Origin: Lepidodermella squamata
Lineage: Eukaryota; Gastrotricha
Assembly: GCA_047495785.1 (NCBI GenBank)
Contig: JBLDXI010000029.1
Coordinates: 3,782,001-3,846,000, forward strand
Direction: 5' to 3'
Length of the DNA: 64,000 nt
Shown: piece by piece, positions 31,918-42,276 of the stretch
Position numbering within the stretch: position 1 is the first letter of the stretch
Layout: each line of letters begins with the position of its first letter
Program-made: the position numbers and the translations under genes
The notes under the pieces: model-generated
Databases searched by the model: none
What the model was told of the DNA's origin: nothing
Seen by the model: the letters and a program-made list of their open reading frames with translations, nothing else

Positions 31918-34097
31918 TTACTTGTACGTCCAATTGTTTAAAGCTATCGTATCACGTTTCTGTTCAACAATGTTTTGCGTATGTTGACAGTCCGATTCTG
32001 AAATATTCCAATCTCGGATAATCATAACTAAGCTAGAAAATGAAGGCCGTAGATCAAGGTCACGGTTCCAGCATGCTGAAATCACCTCATCGAACCTTAA
32101 AATAAAACACAATTATCTCCATGAATGTCATGACTTACAGTTCAAGGAACTTACAGTTTTGCAGGGCATCTATCAGGTTTAGCCAAGCGACCTTCAGCTT
32201 GCAAAAGGTTCACGATTTCAGTAGGCGACATCCCAGCGTAAGGTTTGACACCACCAGCAAAAATTTCCCACATCACCACTCCGAATGACCAGACGTCACT
32301 CTTCTCCTCAAAAACGCCTTTTAGCAAGGATTCAAGAGGATGCCAGGCGATGGGCAACGGTCTGTCGTAGTTAGCTGGTCTGTAGTAGTCGCAAGATACT
32401 AAATGCCGTGACATCCCAAAATCGGCGATTTTAAGCAATCCTTTCTCGTCCATCAAAACATTTCTAGCTGCTAAATCACGATGTATGAACTTATTTTCGG
32501 ACATATAGGCCATTCCATTTGCAATCTGGATGCAGTAGTTGAGCATATCTTGGTTAGTTAGATCTAAAAACTTGCTGCGAAGGTAATCCCTAAGATTCCC
32601 ATTCGCCATAAAAGGTACAACTAGATGAGGTTGGTCGAATAATAGCGAGATTCCTAGCAGTTCGATTACATTTGGATGATGAAATGTTTGCATGACATTA
32701 GCTTCTTTCAAAAGGTCCAACAAGTCCTCACGATCCCTGGATTTGTGAACTTTCACAGCTACCTTAATTTCGTGAGAATCAGGACCTGATTTCTCCGGGC
32801 GCCAGGTTGGCTGGAGCAAACGCATTGTAGCACTGTAAACAAAGCCGAAATTACCATCGCCGATCAATTTACCGAAAATTAATTGATCGTTTTGAACAAG
32901 AAAAGCCTCAGCCATTCGAGCGATATCTTCACTGCCACCTAGGTCGTTTACAACTTTTCGAACTCGCCCTTTCTCAGCTTCGTCGATTTCAGGCTTGGAA
33001 GTTTGAGTTGGAACCAAGTAAACCTCCCGTGTCCCTGATACAATCGAATCCATCTTGTCTTGATCGGCGAGTAACAAGCTTCGTAATTTAGCTCGATCGT
33101 TGGGGTTCACGCTCTTGAGGTTTTCAAATTCAGGCTTGACGTAGTATGTCCCAGTTGTTGACGTGGCTTGCGATGAACCGGGCTGTAACTTATTTTCCTG
33201 CTCATCCTTGTGGATTATTAAAAGTTTTTGCCTGTAAAATTGGCATTTTCTCGTGTATTTGAATAGACAACATAAGGAAATCGCGAGACACGACGCCAAA
33301 GTTGCTATAATTGGTAGGGTGATGACTGGTTTCAAGATGACTTCATCCTTCGACTCCACCCCCTTTAGATCTTCGACTCTAATTTGTCTGGTGAAGTTCG
33401 CCGTCTCGTTAAAATCAGTCTGAGTCGCTGTTGTAGTGAATTTGACCGTTGTAACTGATTTCAAACAGTAGAATTGCATAATTCTCGCGTGGTCGTCATT
33501 CGGAGCCCGTCCAGCGCCATACCAAACTGCATTATAATCAGCAGGGCAGTCATACTTGTTAGTAACTGGGTTTGAAACAGAATCAACACTCGCAGCACCA
33601 TCGCCTCTTTTCTGGAAAAACCCCCCTAGAGCCGAACCATATCGATAGTTGAAGCAAATCGTTTGAACACATCGAGACTGTACAGTTTCATTCCTTGCTG
33701 AACTGAAATATTTAGGGGACGCGACTGGTAGTGAAATTTTTCCCATCCCACCAGGGCAGGTCAACGCGTTTGTCATCGGGTTGACGGCATTGAACTTTTT
33801 CGCCTCGTTTTCGCAGGTAAAAAACATCCCGCCCAGGCTGTTTTGCGAGTCGCAAAGATTTTCCTTGGATAGACATAGGTGAACTTGCAACGTGTCGTCA
33901 TTAACATCTGAACCAGCATTTCCTACAAGGTAATCTTCAGCGTCCTTCGGGCAGTAACTAGAGTCGAATCCGGAATTGGCGATGATAATACCCGGGCGGT
34001 GTGAATAGATTCCTCGAAAATTTGATTGAGATACTTGACTTGAGATTGGATTGGCGAAAATTGAAATAGCAAAAAGGCTTATCACTAGTATGTTCAT
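31918..34097 (-). CDS. Receptor tyrosine kinase with repeated GGxF/NPxTxxxxCP ectodomain
   Basis: Two exons, 34097-32155 and 32095-31918 (706 aa), with an in-frame join across a 59-nt intron ending TTTTAAG; the frame is open 43 codons upstream but the signal peptide starts at this Met. Ectodomain (about 20-255): FRGIYSHRPG, GGMFFTC, NPMTNALTCP, GGFFQKRGDG, NPVTNKYDCP, VWYGAGRAPN. One membrane helix lies at about 257-279. The kinase is complete: GDGNFG (413-418), VAVK (K449), HRDLAARN (539-546), DFG (559-561), an activation loop with paired tyrosines (CDYYRPANYDRP) and PIAWHPLES in place of the usual PIKWMAPES. Juxtamembrane TYYVKP and VYLVP could be docking sites. The ectodomain is shared with the kinase-less protein at 10568. 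Confidence 0.88.
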
Positions 34098-34605
34098 TTG
34101 CAGTTGTGAATGCGTTTTTTGTTTCAGACGAAAAGCATCGTCGAATGTGAGCAGCATGTTGTAGAATGAGTCAGTATTGTATCCATTTCCGGTAGCAAAT
34201 TTGCATAGCCAATTAGTTGTTTTCAACTGTCAGGAAATTAAAACCATACGTACGTAGAGAAATTCCGATCTTCATCGAGCACTCAATATGCTATTTCTAA
34301 GGGTTTATTTTATGATGTTGTTTACTTTGATCATGACTCATTTTTCATTGTAATAACAGGTTGACCCTCTTTTCGAGTGTTTATACTCATTTTACCAGCT
34401 AAATTTTCCAGTATGTTTGGAATCTTCATCCTGCCGAATAGTTGATGTTATTTCATCCATTTTTTGTCCGGAGAATTTCCTTTGGTTGGTGGGTCAAAAA
34501 GTCAAAAAAGAAAGATTAAGCAAATGAATCACAATCGCGTGCGGTTTTGGTGAATGAAAAAATGCCACGTGTAAACAATCCTCTCTCCTTATCACAGCTG
34601 GCCAG

Positions 34606-34611
34606 TATAAA
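34606..34611 (+). promoter_or_regulatory. TATA-like box of the SDR gene
   Basis: TATAAA (context CCAGTATAAAGTCC) lies 71 bp upstream of the SDR start codon, within the 579-bp region separating it from the divergent receptor kinase gene. No comparably placed box was seen on the kinase side. Confidence 0.45.
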
Positions 34612-34676
34612 GTCCAAGCTTACAAAGCCAGAATCCATTATACCGGCATTCAATTCAAAACAACTCGATTCATAGA

Positions 34677-35692
34677 ATGGCTAGTGACTGGAGTATCAAA
34701 GGCAAGGTTGCTATCATAACCGGGGCTAACACTGGCCTAGGCCGAGAGACTGCTCTCGACCTAGTAAGAAAAGGAGCCGGCCGTGTAATTCTTGCATGCC
34801 GAAATCTCGAAACTGGCGAGGCAGCAGTCAAATACATCCGCGAAAAGGCCGGAATTACCGACGAAGCTGAGGCAAATCGTCGATTGGCGCTCCGGAAACT
34901 GGACCTCGCCTCGCTTGAGTCGATCCGAGACTTCGCGAAGACAATCTATAAAGAAGAGAAGGAATTGCATGTCCTCATCAACAATGCCGGTCTCTACGCG
35001 CCACGGGTCAAACAATTGACTGCTGATGGCTTCGAACTGACCTTCGGAACTAACCACCTTGGCCACTTCCTGCTGACAAATCTTCTTCTTGATCTATTGA
35101 AAAAGTATTTGAGCCTTTTTTGTGGAGCAAATGTGAATTTCGATTATTTTTAGGTCTAAACCGAGCCGTGTTGTAGTTCTTTCTTCAATGGCCTACCAAT
35201 TCGTCGCCCCATTCGGTTTTCACATTGATGATCCCAACTACGAGAAAAGTTGGTACGAAGCTTGGTTGGCCTATTGCCACTCTAAACTGGCCAATATTCT
35301 GTTCGCCCGAGAACTTCACAAGCGGCTCAACAGCAGCAGCGATTCAGGGGTGACAGTTTACAGCCTTCATCCAGGTGTTGTTAACACTGAGTTTATGCGG
35401 CATCGTCACTGGCTGATTCAAGCGGTGATCCAGCCTTTTGTGCCGTTTTTCTACTCGACGATTGAGCAAGGTATCCAAACAACGATTCACTGCGCTACGC
35501 AACCAGGCATTGAAAAGTATTCTGGTCAATACTTTACGTGAGTTCTTCGATTTATTTGAGAAATAGATATAGATTCATCATGTTTCAAATTTCAGAAATA
35601 GCCGTGTTACTGATACTTGGGGCTGCGCGAAGGACGAGGTTGTCGCTGCTAGATTGTGGCAGATCAGTGAAGAAATGACCAAGGAAAAATAG
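34677..35692 (+). CDS. Short-chain dehydrogenase, retinol-dehydrogenase-like
   Basis: Three exons, 34677-35104, 35154-35537 and 35596-35692 (302 aa), all phases consistent; introns are 49 and 58 nt. It has the classical SDR signature: cofactor site TGANTGLG near residue 16, NNAG (INNAGLYAP) near 102, catalytic Ser in VVVLSSMAY and the YxxxK motif as YCHSK. Sequence style and length fit the RDH11-14/WWOX-like group, which uses NADP(H) to reduce or oxidise retinoids or other lipids. It lacks an obvious N-terminal anchor. Its 3' end is convergent with LamG-EGF gene B, 153 bp away. A relic of its last exon lies near 21.0 kb. Confidence 0.88.
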
Positions 35693-35845
35693 CATTTTCA
35701 AGCGATAGGTACATATTCGAATGTTAAGAAGTAAAATGATTATTGAGAATACGTCTTTTCAAATTCTCCCGTAATGCATTCAGCAACCTTCGGCAGGGCA
35801 ACCTGCGAAGAGCAAGATTTAAACTTTTTTGCCACAAAATTGCCG

Positions 35846-38664
35846 TCACATACTGTTTACGATTTCTAAAAAAAAACAGAATAATACATATTTTTCCGCT
35901 CTGTCAATAAACAAACTTTGAAAGCAGTCTGGGCCAGTGTAGCCGTCATCGCACAAGCAGGTGTTCGGGGCGATGCAAGTGCCGCGCAGAAAGCATTTTT
36001 TAGGGCACGAAGCTTTCGAAAAAACAATTGCAGTGATAAATCAGGGCATGTGAGAATAGAGTGATTTTTTCTTAAATTGTGTGATAAATCATTCTGACCA
36101 CCACCAATTTACCTATCACCGATTTACAAATCCGTCGACTTCAGACTCCAAATTTCGTGCTAAGGCCCGATCTGGCCAGAATTAGAAAGCTATAGTCAGC
36201 ATTGCTCAAAAAATTACCTAATTCTTTAGTTTACAGATTGTATATAATAGTTATTCTCAGTGGTTGAAACTTCGCTTTGGTGAATTCAAACGGTTGATGA
36301 AATTTAGCGCTAACAGTTTATTTCCGAGGTTTCGATTTCTAACAGAAATCATCTTCAGGGAGATGAAGTTGAATAGTTTAGGCGTAAAATCATAATTAAA
36401 ATCTTAAGGCGGATATTTTCATTGATGATTCATCAGACGAGTCAAGAAATAATTGCTTGATGAAACTTCAAGACTTACGTGATTGACAACCTGGAGCTAG
36501 CCAGTCCGATGTGCAGACACATCGATTCGGCCGCACGCAAGTTCCTCCATTCGCACAACCAGATGGGCAAATTGCTGTTAAATGAATAGATCGTGCAACG
36601 CATTTGCGAATACATTGCCGTTCATTACGTGTATCACAAAGCAAGCCAGTCCATCCCGGTCCACATGTGCAGCTGTTGAGAGATTTACAAACACCGCCTA
36701 TCCCACAATTCGGTGTACAAGTAGCTAAATGCGATGAAAGAATGGGTGAAAATCGGAGAGGGTAAAGGAAATGAGCGCATTTTCGCGGTATGGTACCTCC
36801 TAAAACATTATAACTGGAACCTCAATTTAGGGCTCAATTCCGGACCCCGCTTAGTTTCGTGCAGGTAAAAGTTTAAAAATTCCGCCTTTTCCCTCATTTT
36901 CTTCACGCAAGTTCAATAATTTTATTAAATTCTCTCTAAAAATATTTAATTAAATACAATTTAAAATTATTTAAAATATTTTCCATGGTAACGCATTTAT
37001 GGGGGGAATTTTGAAATTTTGCCAAGTCGGGTCGTCGCGTCGCCTGGCCTCCTCTATGTTGTAGCGCGAAAACTATGATAGATAGAGCACTTCTGTAAAT
37101 TGTGCTGAACTCAGCATGATCGAATTACTTAGAAACCGTTGAAAAAACAATAGGTCAGGAAAATCGACTTTTTTGTCCCTCCGGCGCTGGAGTACCCCCT
37201 TAGGGGAGATCTTGGGTCATCTTAGTCATCTCTCTGGATCTCTAACCGTAACACCTGGAAGCTTCTAATATTGATTTTCTTACTCCCCGGACTTGATTTA
37301 GTATTGAAAAGATCTTTTTGAGAGATCATAACCGCCCAAAGTCATTTGACAAGCTTGCATGGCAAGTTAGGGTGATCACCTGAGTCATCCTGTCCTAAGA
37401 CGGGGAAGAAGATCTTTTGAGACCACCAGTGTGAAGTTGTTCTTTCAAAAAGATCTTTTCAATACTAAATCAAGTCCGGGGAGTAAGAAAATCAATATTA
37501 GAAGCTTCCAAAATTATTGAACTTGCGTGAAGAAAATGAGGGAAAAGGCGGAATTTTTAAACTTTTACCTGCACGAAACTAAGCGGGGTCCGGAATTGAG
37601 CCAATTTAGGCATGGCACAGTTTTAAGCACACTCATTAAGCTCTCAATCCGAAACACTCCAACACTCTAAACTAAAGCAGGTAAGAGGCTGCTCCACTTA
37701 CGTCTATCGCATTTGAGCCCGGTCCAGCCAGCCTGACATGTGCATTGATAGCCTCCGATCTTGTTCAAATTACCGATGCACGTGCTGGGTACGCAGTTGG
37801 CAGGACAGGTTATCTCTTCAGAGTAAACTTGATATGATGAATCTCGTTATATCACGAAATAACTTACGATTTATCAACTGGCACTGCTGGCGTAACAAAG
37901 TCAGCTGTGATACGGTGAAAACTGATTTGTACAATGATAAGCATGCGTATCTGTTATTGTAGGCTAAATTTCCGAGATATCTGTAAAAATCGGCATTTGA
38001 TGTCCCGTTAAGGATTTCTTAATTCAAGCATATACCTATAACCGAGAGTCAAATACTGTCCGGTTGATGGCGTGTTTGTGGCTACAAGTTGACTCACAGT
38101 GAGATCGCAAAAAACGTAGTGCGTCCCATTCGAGTTGTAGACCAATGAAATAAATTGCCAACCGGTCATATTACAACTAAAATTAGAAACATGTTGTGAT
38201 CCAGAGTTGACAGTGTTGGCGAACAGCAGGTTAGAGTTGATTATGTTATCATTAGTGGGATGCAGGTGCCATAGGTGCGTATTGAAAGCTCCCGCTGATC
38301 CATTCCACCATTCAAAAATCGAGCCACGTGCCGGTGCGTAAACATAAGATGAAAGTGTGAATGACGAAACACCAGGGTTGACCCTCGAATCTAAGATTTC
38401 AATCCAACTGTTACTGTTACCTTTATTGGTCTCATACGCCGTGTTGTTAGCACCAAATGGCCCTTGGGTTAGTGGACCACCCACTGTCTTGTAAGAAGCA
38501 TGCATTGCGTTGCCTGAGATGTCCTGCAGGCCGAAGAGAGCATTCAGCGGCCAATAACCAGAAGCCGGAGGTAAATTTGCTTGGTTCATTAAGAACTGAG
38601 CCAGATATATCTGGCAGTTGATAAGCGGCAGTGAAGCCACGATTAGGTACGAAAGTATGTTCAT
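35846..38664 (-). CDS. Secreted LamG-like plus EGF-repeat protein B
   Basis: Paralog of gene A with the same exon plan. Exon 1 (38664-38036) has a signal peptide (MNILSYLIVASLPLINC) and a LamG-like fold ([46 protein letters not shown]); the frame is open 58 codons upstream. Exon 2 (about 37986-37870) ends [11 protein letters not shown]-like exons: CPANCVPSTC (about 37815-37705), CTPNCGIGGVC (about 36722-36625), [11 protein letters not shown] (about 36574-36480) and CPKKCFLRGTC (about 36012-35927). The best phase-consistent stop is a TGA at 35846, conserved in gene A, but this last exon is tentative. The intron between the first two EGF exons holds a Mutator-like element. Confidence 0.75.
36832..37601. 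mobile_element. Mutator-like non-autonomous element with 9-bp target duplication
   Basis: The terminal inverted repeats begin GCTCAATTCCGGACCCCGCT and reach about 165 bp when an extra block of about 330 bp in the left arm (about 36926-37254) is set aside. The target duplication CAATTTAGG is exact at 36823-36831 and 37602-37610. Long terminal repeats plus a 9-bp duplication are hallmarks of Mutator-like elements. No transposase is encoded. It sits in an intron of LamG-EGF gene B. Confidence 0.85.
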
Positions 38665-39204
38665 TTTTCGCAAACTTCTTCTTCTGCTTCCCGTCTGCAA
38701 TGGAAAATTCTTTAATAATCTGTTGGTCGTTCGGAACGGACTTGCTCTAAACCGGAGGTTGTTCCCTGTTGCTATGCTAGCCCGTATAGAATTTTTACTG
38801 CAACCTGTAATCTCGGCATTTAGATGATTGACAGGCATTCTATAAATGCCTGTGAGTAAAACTTTCCCCTAGTTTCATCATGCACGAACACCTAAGATCG
38901 ATGCAAACCATGACTGAAAAGGCGGAGACTTCTCGCTTCTCGCAATACTATTTAACCTATGTTCGTGGTAAGCAGAGAAAAATTACCTATATGAATGAAA
39001 AATTCATTTTGAAAAATTCTGAACTTATTCTGAAAAATTCAAAGTCTTGCGCGGTGGAAGATTTAGTGCGCACTTGCACCCAAAATGTGGGCTGATCGGT
39101 GATGCGCGTGATAATGTCCCTGTTTAGTTTTCACTCGGGAATTCATTCCGCTGGGCTGAGGCCGCTCCTCAATCGTAAAGGAAAGAGTTTCTGTACTTTG
39201 TGCC
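38665..39204. other. Intergenic, probable promoter region of LamG-EGF gene B
   Basis: No supported gene. The open frame at 38880-39095 lacks a domain. Confidence 0.4.
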
Positions 39205-39207
39205 AAT

Positions 39208-40160
39208 GGGTGTATTTTTGTATTCAGCCCGGCCTGCCCGAACGCAAAAAAAGCCGGGCACTGCCCATGTACATTTTTTTATTCTGCCCGCACAGCCCGA
39301 CTCGCCCGTATCGTCCGCAGAGCATTCAGCAATTTTCTCTGGTTTCCCGCACTTCCCGGCCAGCCCGTAACGCCCGGCCTTTTGAGACTGGGCGAAGCCG
39401 GGCGATGAGGCAAAAAATTGACTGCCACGCGATTTCACAGCAAAAAGTTGGCAAAACGTCATACGAATGACTCAGTTCAACATGGATAACTTTATACAAG
39501 ATGAATCATCTGAACCCAAGCTACCTATTTGTGATCACTTTATACCGATTTTCCAAATACGGAGGAGATTTTCGAATTTCAACGCGGCGGATGACCTGGA
39601 CGAGCGCGAATGAGATCATCCTTTCCATTTACAGTTTTCAAAATGGAAAGGATGATCTCATTCGCGCTCGTCCAGGTCATCTGAAAGCTGTAAGAAACAA
39701 ACGATTTCAAATTATGGAATACGTATTTGACAGAGCTAATTAGTGCCAACTTGGACAATTCGCATTATCAGAAGTCGAGAGAATAAAGCATCAAAATGTC
39801 ATCTTTTCAAATTTAATATAGATTTCCTGATTAGCATGAGTCACGCACAACGCCAAAAACGCGCTCAGGCGAAGTTATTTTCCGGATCTGCCCGTTAACA
39901 TTCAATAATTATTCCGCGTTTCCCCGCTTTCCCGCGGGAGAGTTGGGCTGTATTGCTGAATGCATTTGGGCGCCCGCGCTTCCCGGATTTTTTTTATTGC
40001 TTTGTTCCCGCGATTCCCAGAAAATCCTAGCTCATCCGCAAAAAAACACGGGCTAATAAAAAAATGTGCTCATTGCCCGCCCAGCCCGGATTTTTTTATT
40101 GTTTTCCCGTGAAATCCGGCGGGCTGCCCCGGGCGAGGCGGGGAATATAAAAATACACCC
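39208..40160. mobile_element. GC-rich 953-bp non-autonomous transposon
   Basis: Inverted termini of about 18 bp (GGGTGTATTTTTGTATTC; right end inverted GGGTGTATTTTTATATTC) are flanked by AAT on both sides (39205-39207, 40161-40163). The inside of both ends carries many GCCCGGC/CCCGCC units, quite unlike the surrounding DNA. A 3-bp duplication with GGG-starting ends would fit PIF/Harbinger-type elements, although the duplication is not the usual TWA. No transposase ORF. A short piece with similar CGGGCTTGCCGGGC repeats occurs at about 3765-3800. Confidence 0.7.
39590..39681. repeat. Perfect 41-bp hairpin inside the transposon
   Basis: GATGACCTGGACGAGCGCGA... (39590-39630) is followed after a 10-base loop by its exact reverse complement (39641-39681). 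No mismatch is seen, so it formed recently or is maintained. Confidence 0.85.
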
Positions 40161-40549
40161 AATCAAGATTGCACAAGTCTATGGTGTGATCTTTTCTCAA
40201 AACGCTTGTAGCAGATGCTAGAGCAAATAATTTCAACAGCCTCCTCAACGCGATCAATGAATTAAAAGAAGTCCGTAACTCCTCTGATTGAAGGCAATAA
40301 AGTTCAATACATGAAGTATGAACCTTCGAAGTCTTTCATTAGTTTTCGAGAACTACGCATGATCTTCTTCCATTTACAATATTTTACGTTAATATTTACA
40401 TTCTCCAGCACACACGCTCTCCATTCATGAAAAAGCTTGTAAAAAGTTGTTAGCCATGCATCGTAGAACTTTTTCAAGCATATTATTATAACTTGTATGA
40501 TTACTCTAGGCCTTATTCCTTATTCTTATATCAGACTGCGTTTTGAAAA

Positions 40550-42276
40550 ATGAGTTGTTGTTCAAAGAGCTATTTAAAAGCTAAAATTGCCGATTTTAGA
40601 CAACGAGAAAGCTCCAAGCGGACCAATCTCTTAAAATCGATCGGCGATAAATCCGACCGGTCAGTTACAAATCTTTCAGCAAGTGAAATTGTTTCGGCAA
40701 CGAAAGAAGGCCGCCTAAAACCAAGCGATGTTATGCTAGCCTTTCAAACAGCAGCACTTCGAACAACTGGCGATCTCTATGCTGTTACAGAATTCATCGA
40801 AGATGCTTATCAAGCTGCTTTGAAATTGGACGAGATACCTCAAAACAATCGCGGCCCTCTCCATGGCGTCCCTCTGAGTGTAAAAGAATGCTTCTTCATC
40901 AAAGTGACCGAGACAACCTGTGGCTACAGCCAGTTCCTGGGAAAATGCGTTGATTACCCAACCGCTCCTATCATCGAATTTCTGAAGCATTTGGGCTGTG
41001 TTCCTTTTGTTAAGACCAACATCCCACAGGGCATGTTTTCGATCGATTCGGTCAACCCGATCCACGGCCAGACGAAGAACCCTCATGACAAGACTCGTTC
41101 ACCTGGAGGTTCGTCAAGTGGCGAAGGAGCTTTGATAGCTTCAAAGTCTTCCCTACTCGGTCTTGCGACCGATGCTGGCGGCAGCTTACGAGTCCCGGTA
41201 AGTTACTTCTAAAATCATTGGATTTGTGTTAGATTCAGTTTTTAGGCCACTTGGTGTGGTTCCTACAGTTTGAAGCCAAGTTCAAATCGAATCATCCAAG
41301 GCGGTGATTTTAACGTCGAATTCCAAGCTCGAATCATTGCGAACGATTACTATTCCCCTGGATTTCTATCGGCAGATGTCGATTTGTTGGTTACTGTTTT
41401 CCGCAATCTCTACTCGAAATCGACCTTCGAAAAGTTTCCGAACAGCTCTCTGCCTCCGATTGAATTTCGCGATGAGCTCTTTTCTTCGAAGAAGAAGCTG
41501 AGAATCGGATACTGCGAGTTCGATGGAATCGTAAATTTGCTTCCAGGACCCAAACGAGTTTCACGTGAAGCTAGGGAAAAGTTGGAAAAGCTTGGCCATG
41601 AAGTTGTAGAGTGGCCTGATATGGACATGCTGAGGAATGGCTATATGGTCTACTGCAGCACCTAGCCATCGATGGCTTGGTTGACGTTATGAAAGACATG
41701 GAAAATGACATTGAAATCAGCTATCCTAACAAAATGACTCATTTACTGTTCAAACTACCGAATTGCGCCAAGTGGCTGTTTGAAAAGTTCGCGAGATTGA
41801 CCATGGGCCAACTAACGGCTGATATGGTTAGGAATATGCGAACTGGATCTCGGCCGCATGATATGAACTTGGTCTACCGGAAAATCTTGAAATTCCGCCA
41901 GGATTTTGCGAAAATCTACCGCGAACAGGGCTTTGATGCTCTGCTTTGGCCAGCAATGCCGTGCCAGGCACTGCCGTTGAATGCGCCGAGAGAGATAGCC
42001 CCGGCTCTGAGTTACTTTGTCCTGTTCAATTTTCTCAACTGGCCGGCTGGAACCTGCCCGTTCGGTCATGTGACCAGTCAAGACGAGGCTGAACTTGAGG
42101 CGAATAGTGACGCGCCGAATGGAGATTTCTACTACGACCAAATTCGAAACTTCCTGAGATCCCCGCCCCAGACGAGTTCGGTTGGCCTTCCTCTTGCTGT
42201 TCAAGTCGCTGCGCCTCAGTTTCAGGAGGAAACAGTGCTTCGACTGCTTAAAGAACTATCTCCTCATATGGCGTGA
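40550..42276 (+). pseudogene. Fatty-acid-amide-hydrolase-like amidase, frameshifted copy
   Basis: Two exons, 40550-41197 and 41246-42276, have the same structure as the intact neighbour at 44306. The amidase catalytic set is present: Lys in GVPLSVKECF, Ser in SPGGSSSGEGAL and nucleophile Ser in TDAGGSLRVP. In exon 2, near 41656, one base is missing relative to the neighbour (TGCAGCACCTAGCC versus TGCAGCACGTTCACA), putting TAG directly after YMVYCST. The rest of the protein (from LVDVMKDMEND) continues in another frame without further damage. The copy is thus a very young pseudogene, or the deletion is an assembly error. Confidence 0.8.

Noticed and set aside
39480-39743. 80-codon open frame across the transposon hairpin
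   Set aside because: It runs through both arms of a perfect palindrome, so its openness is a by-product of the repeat.
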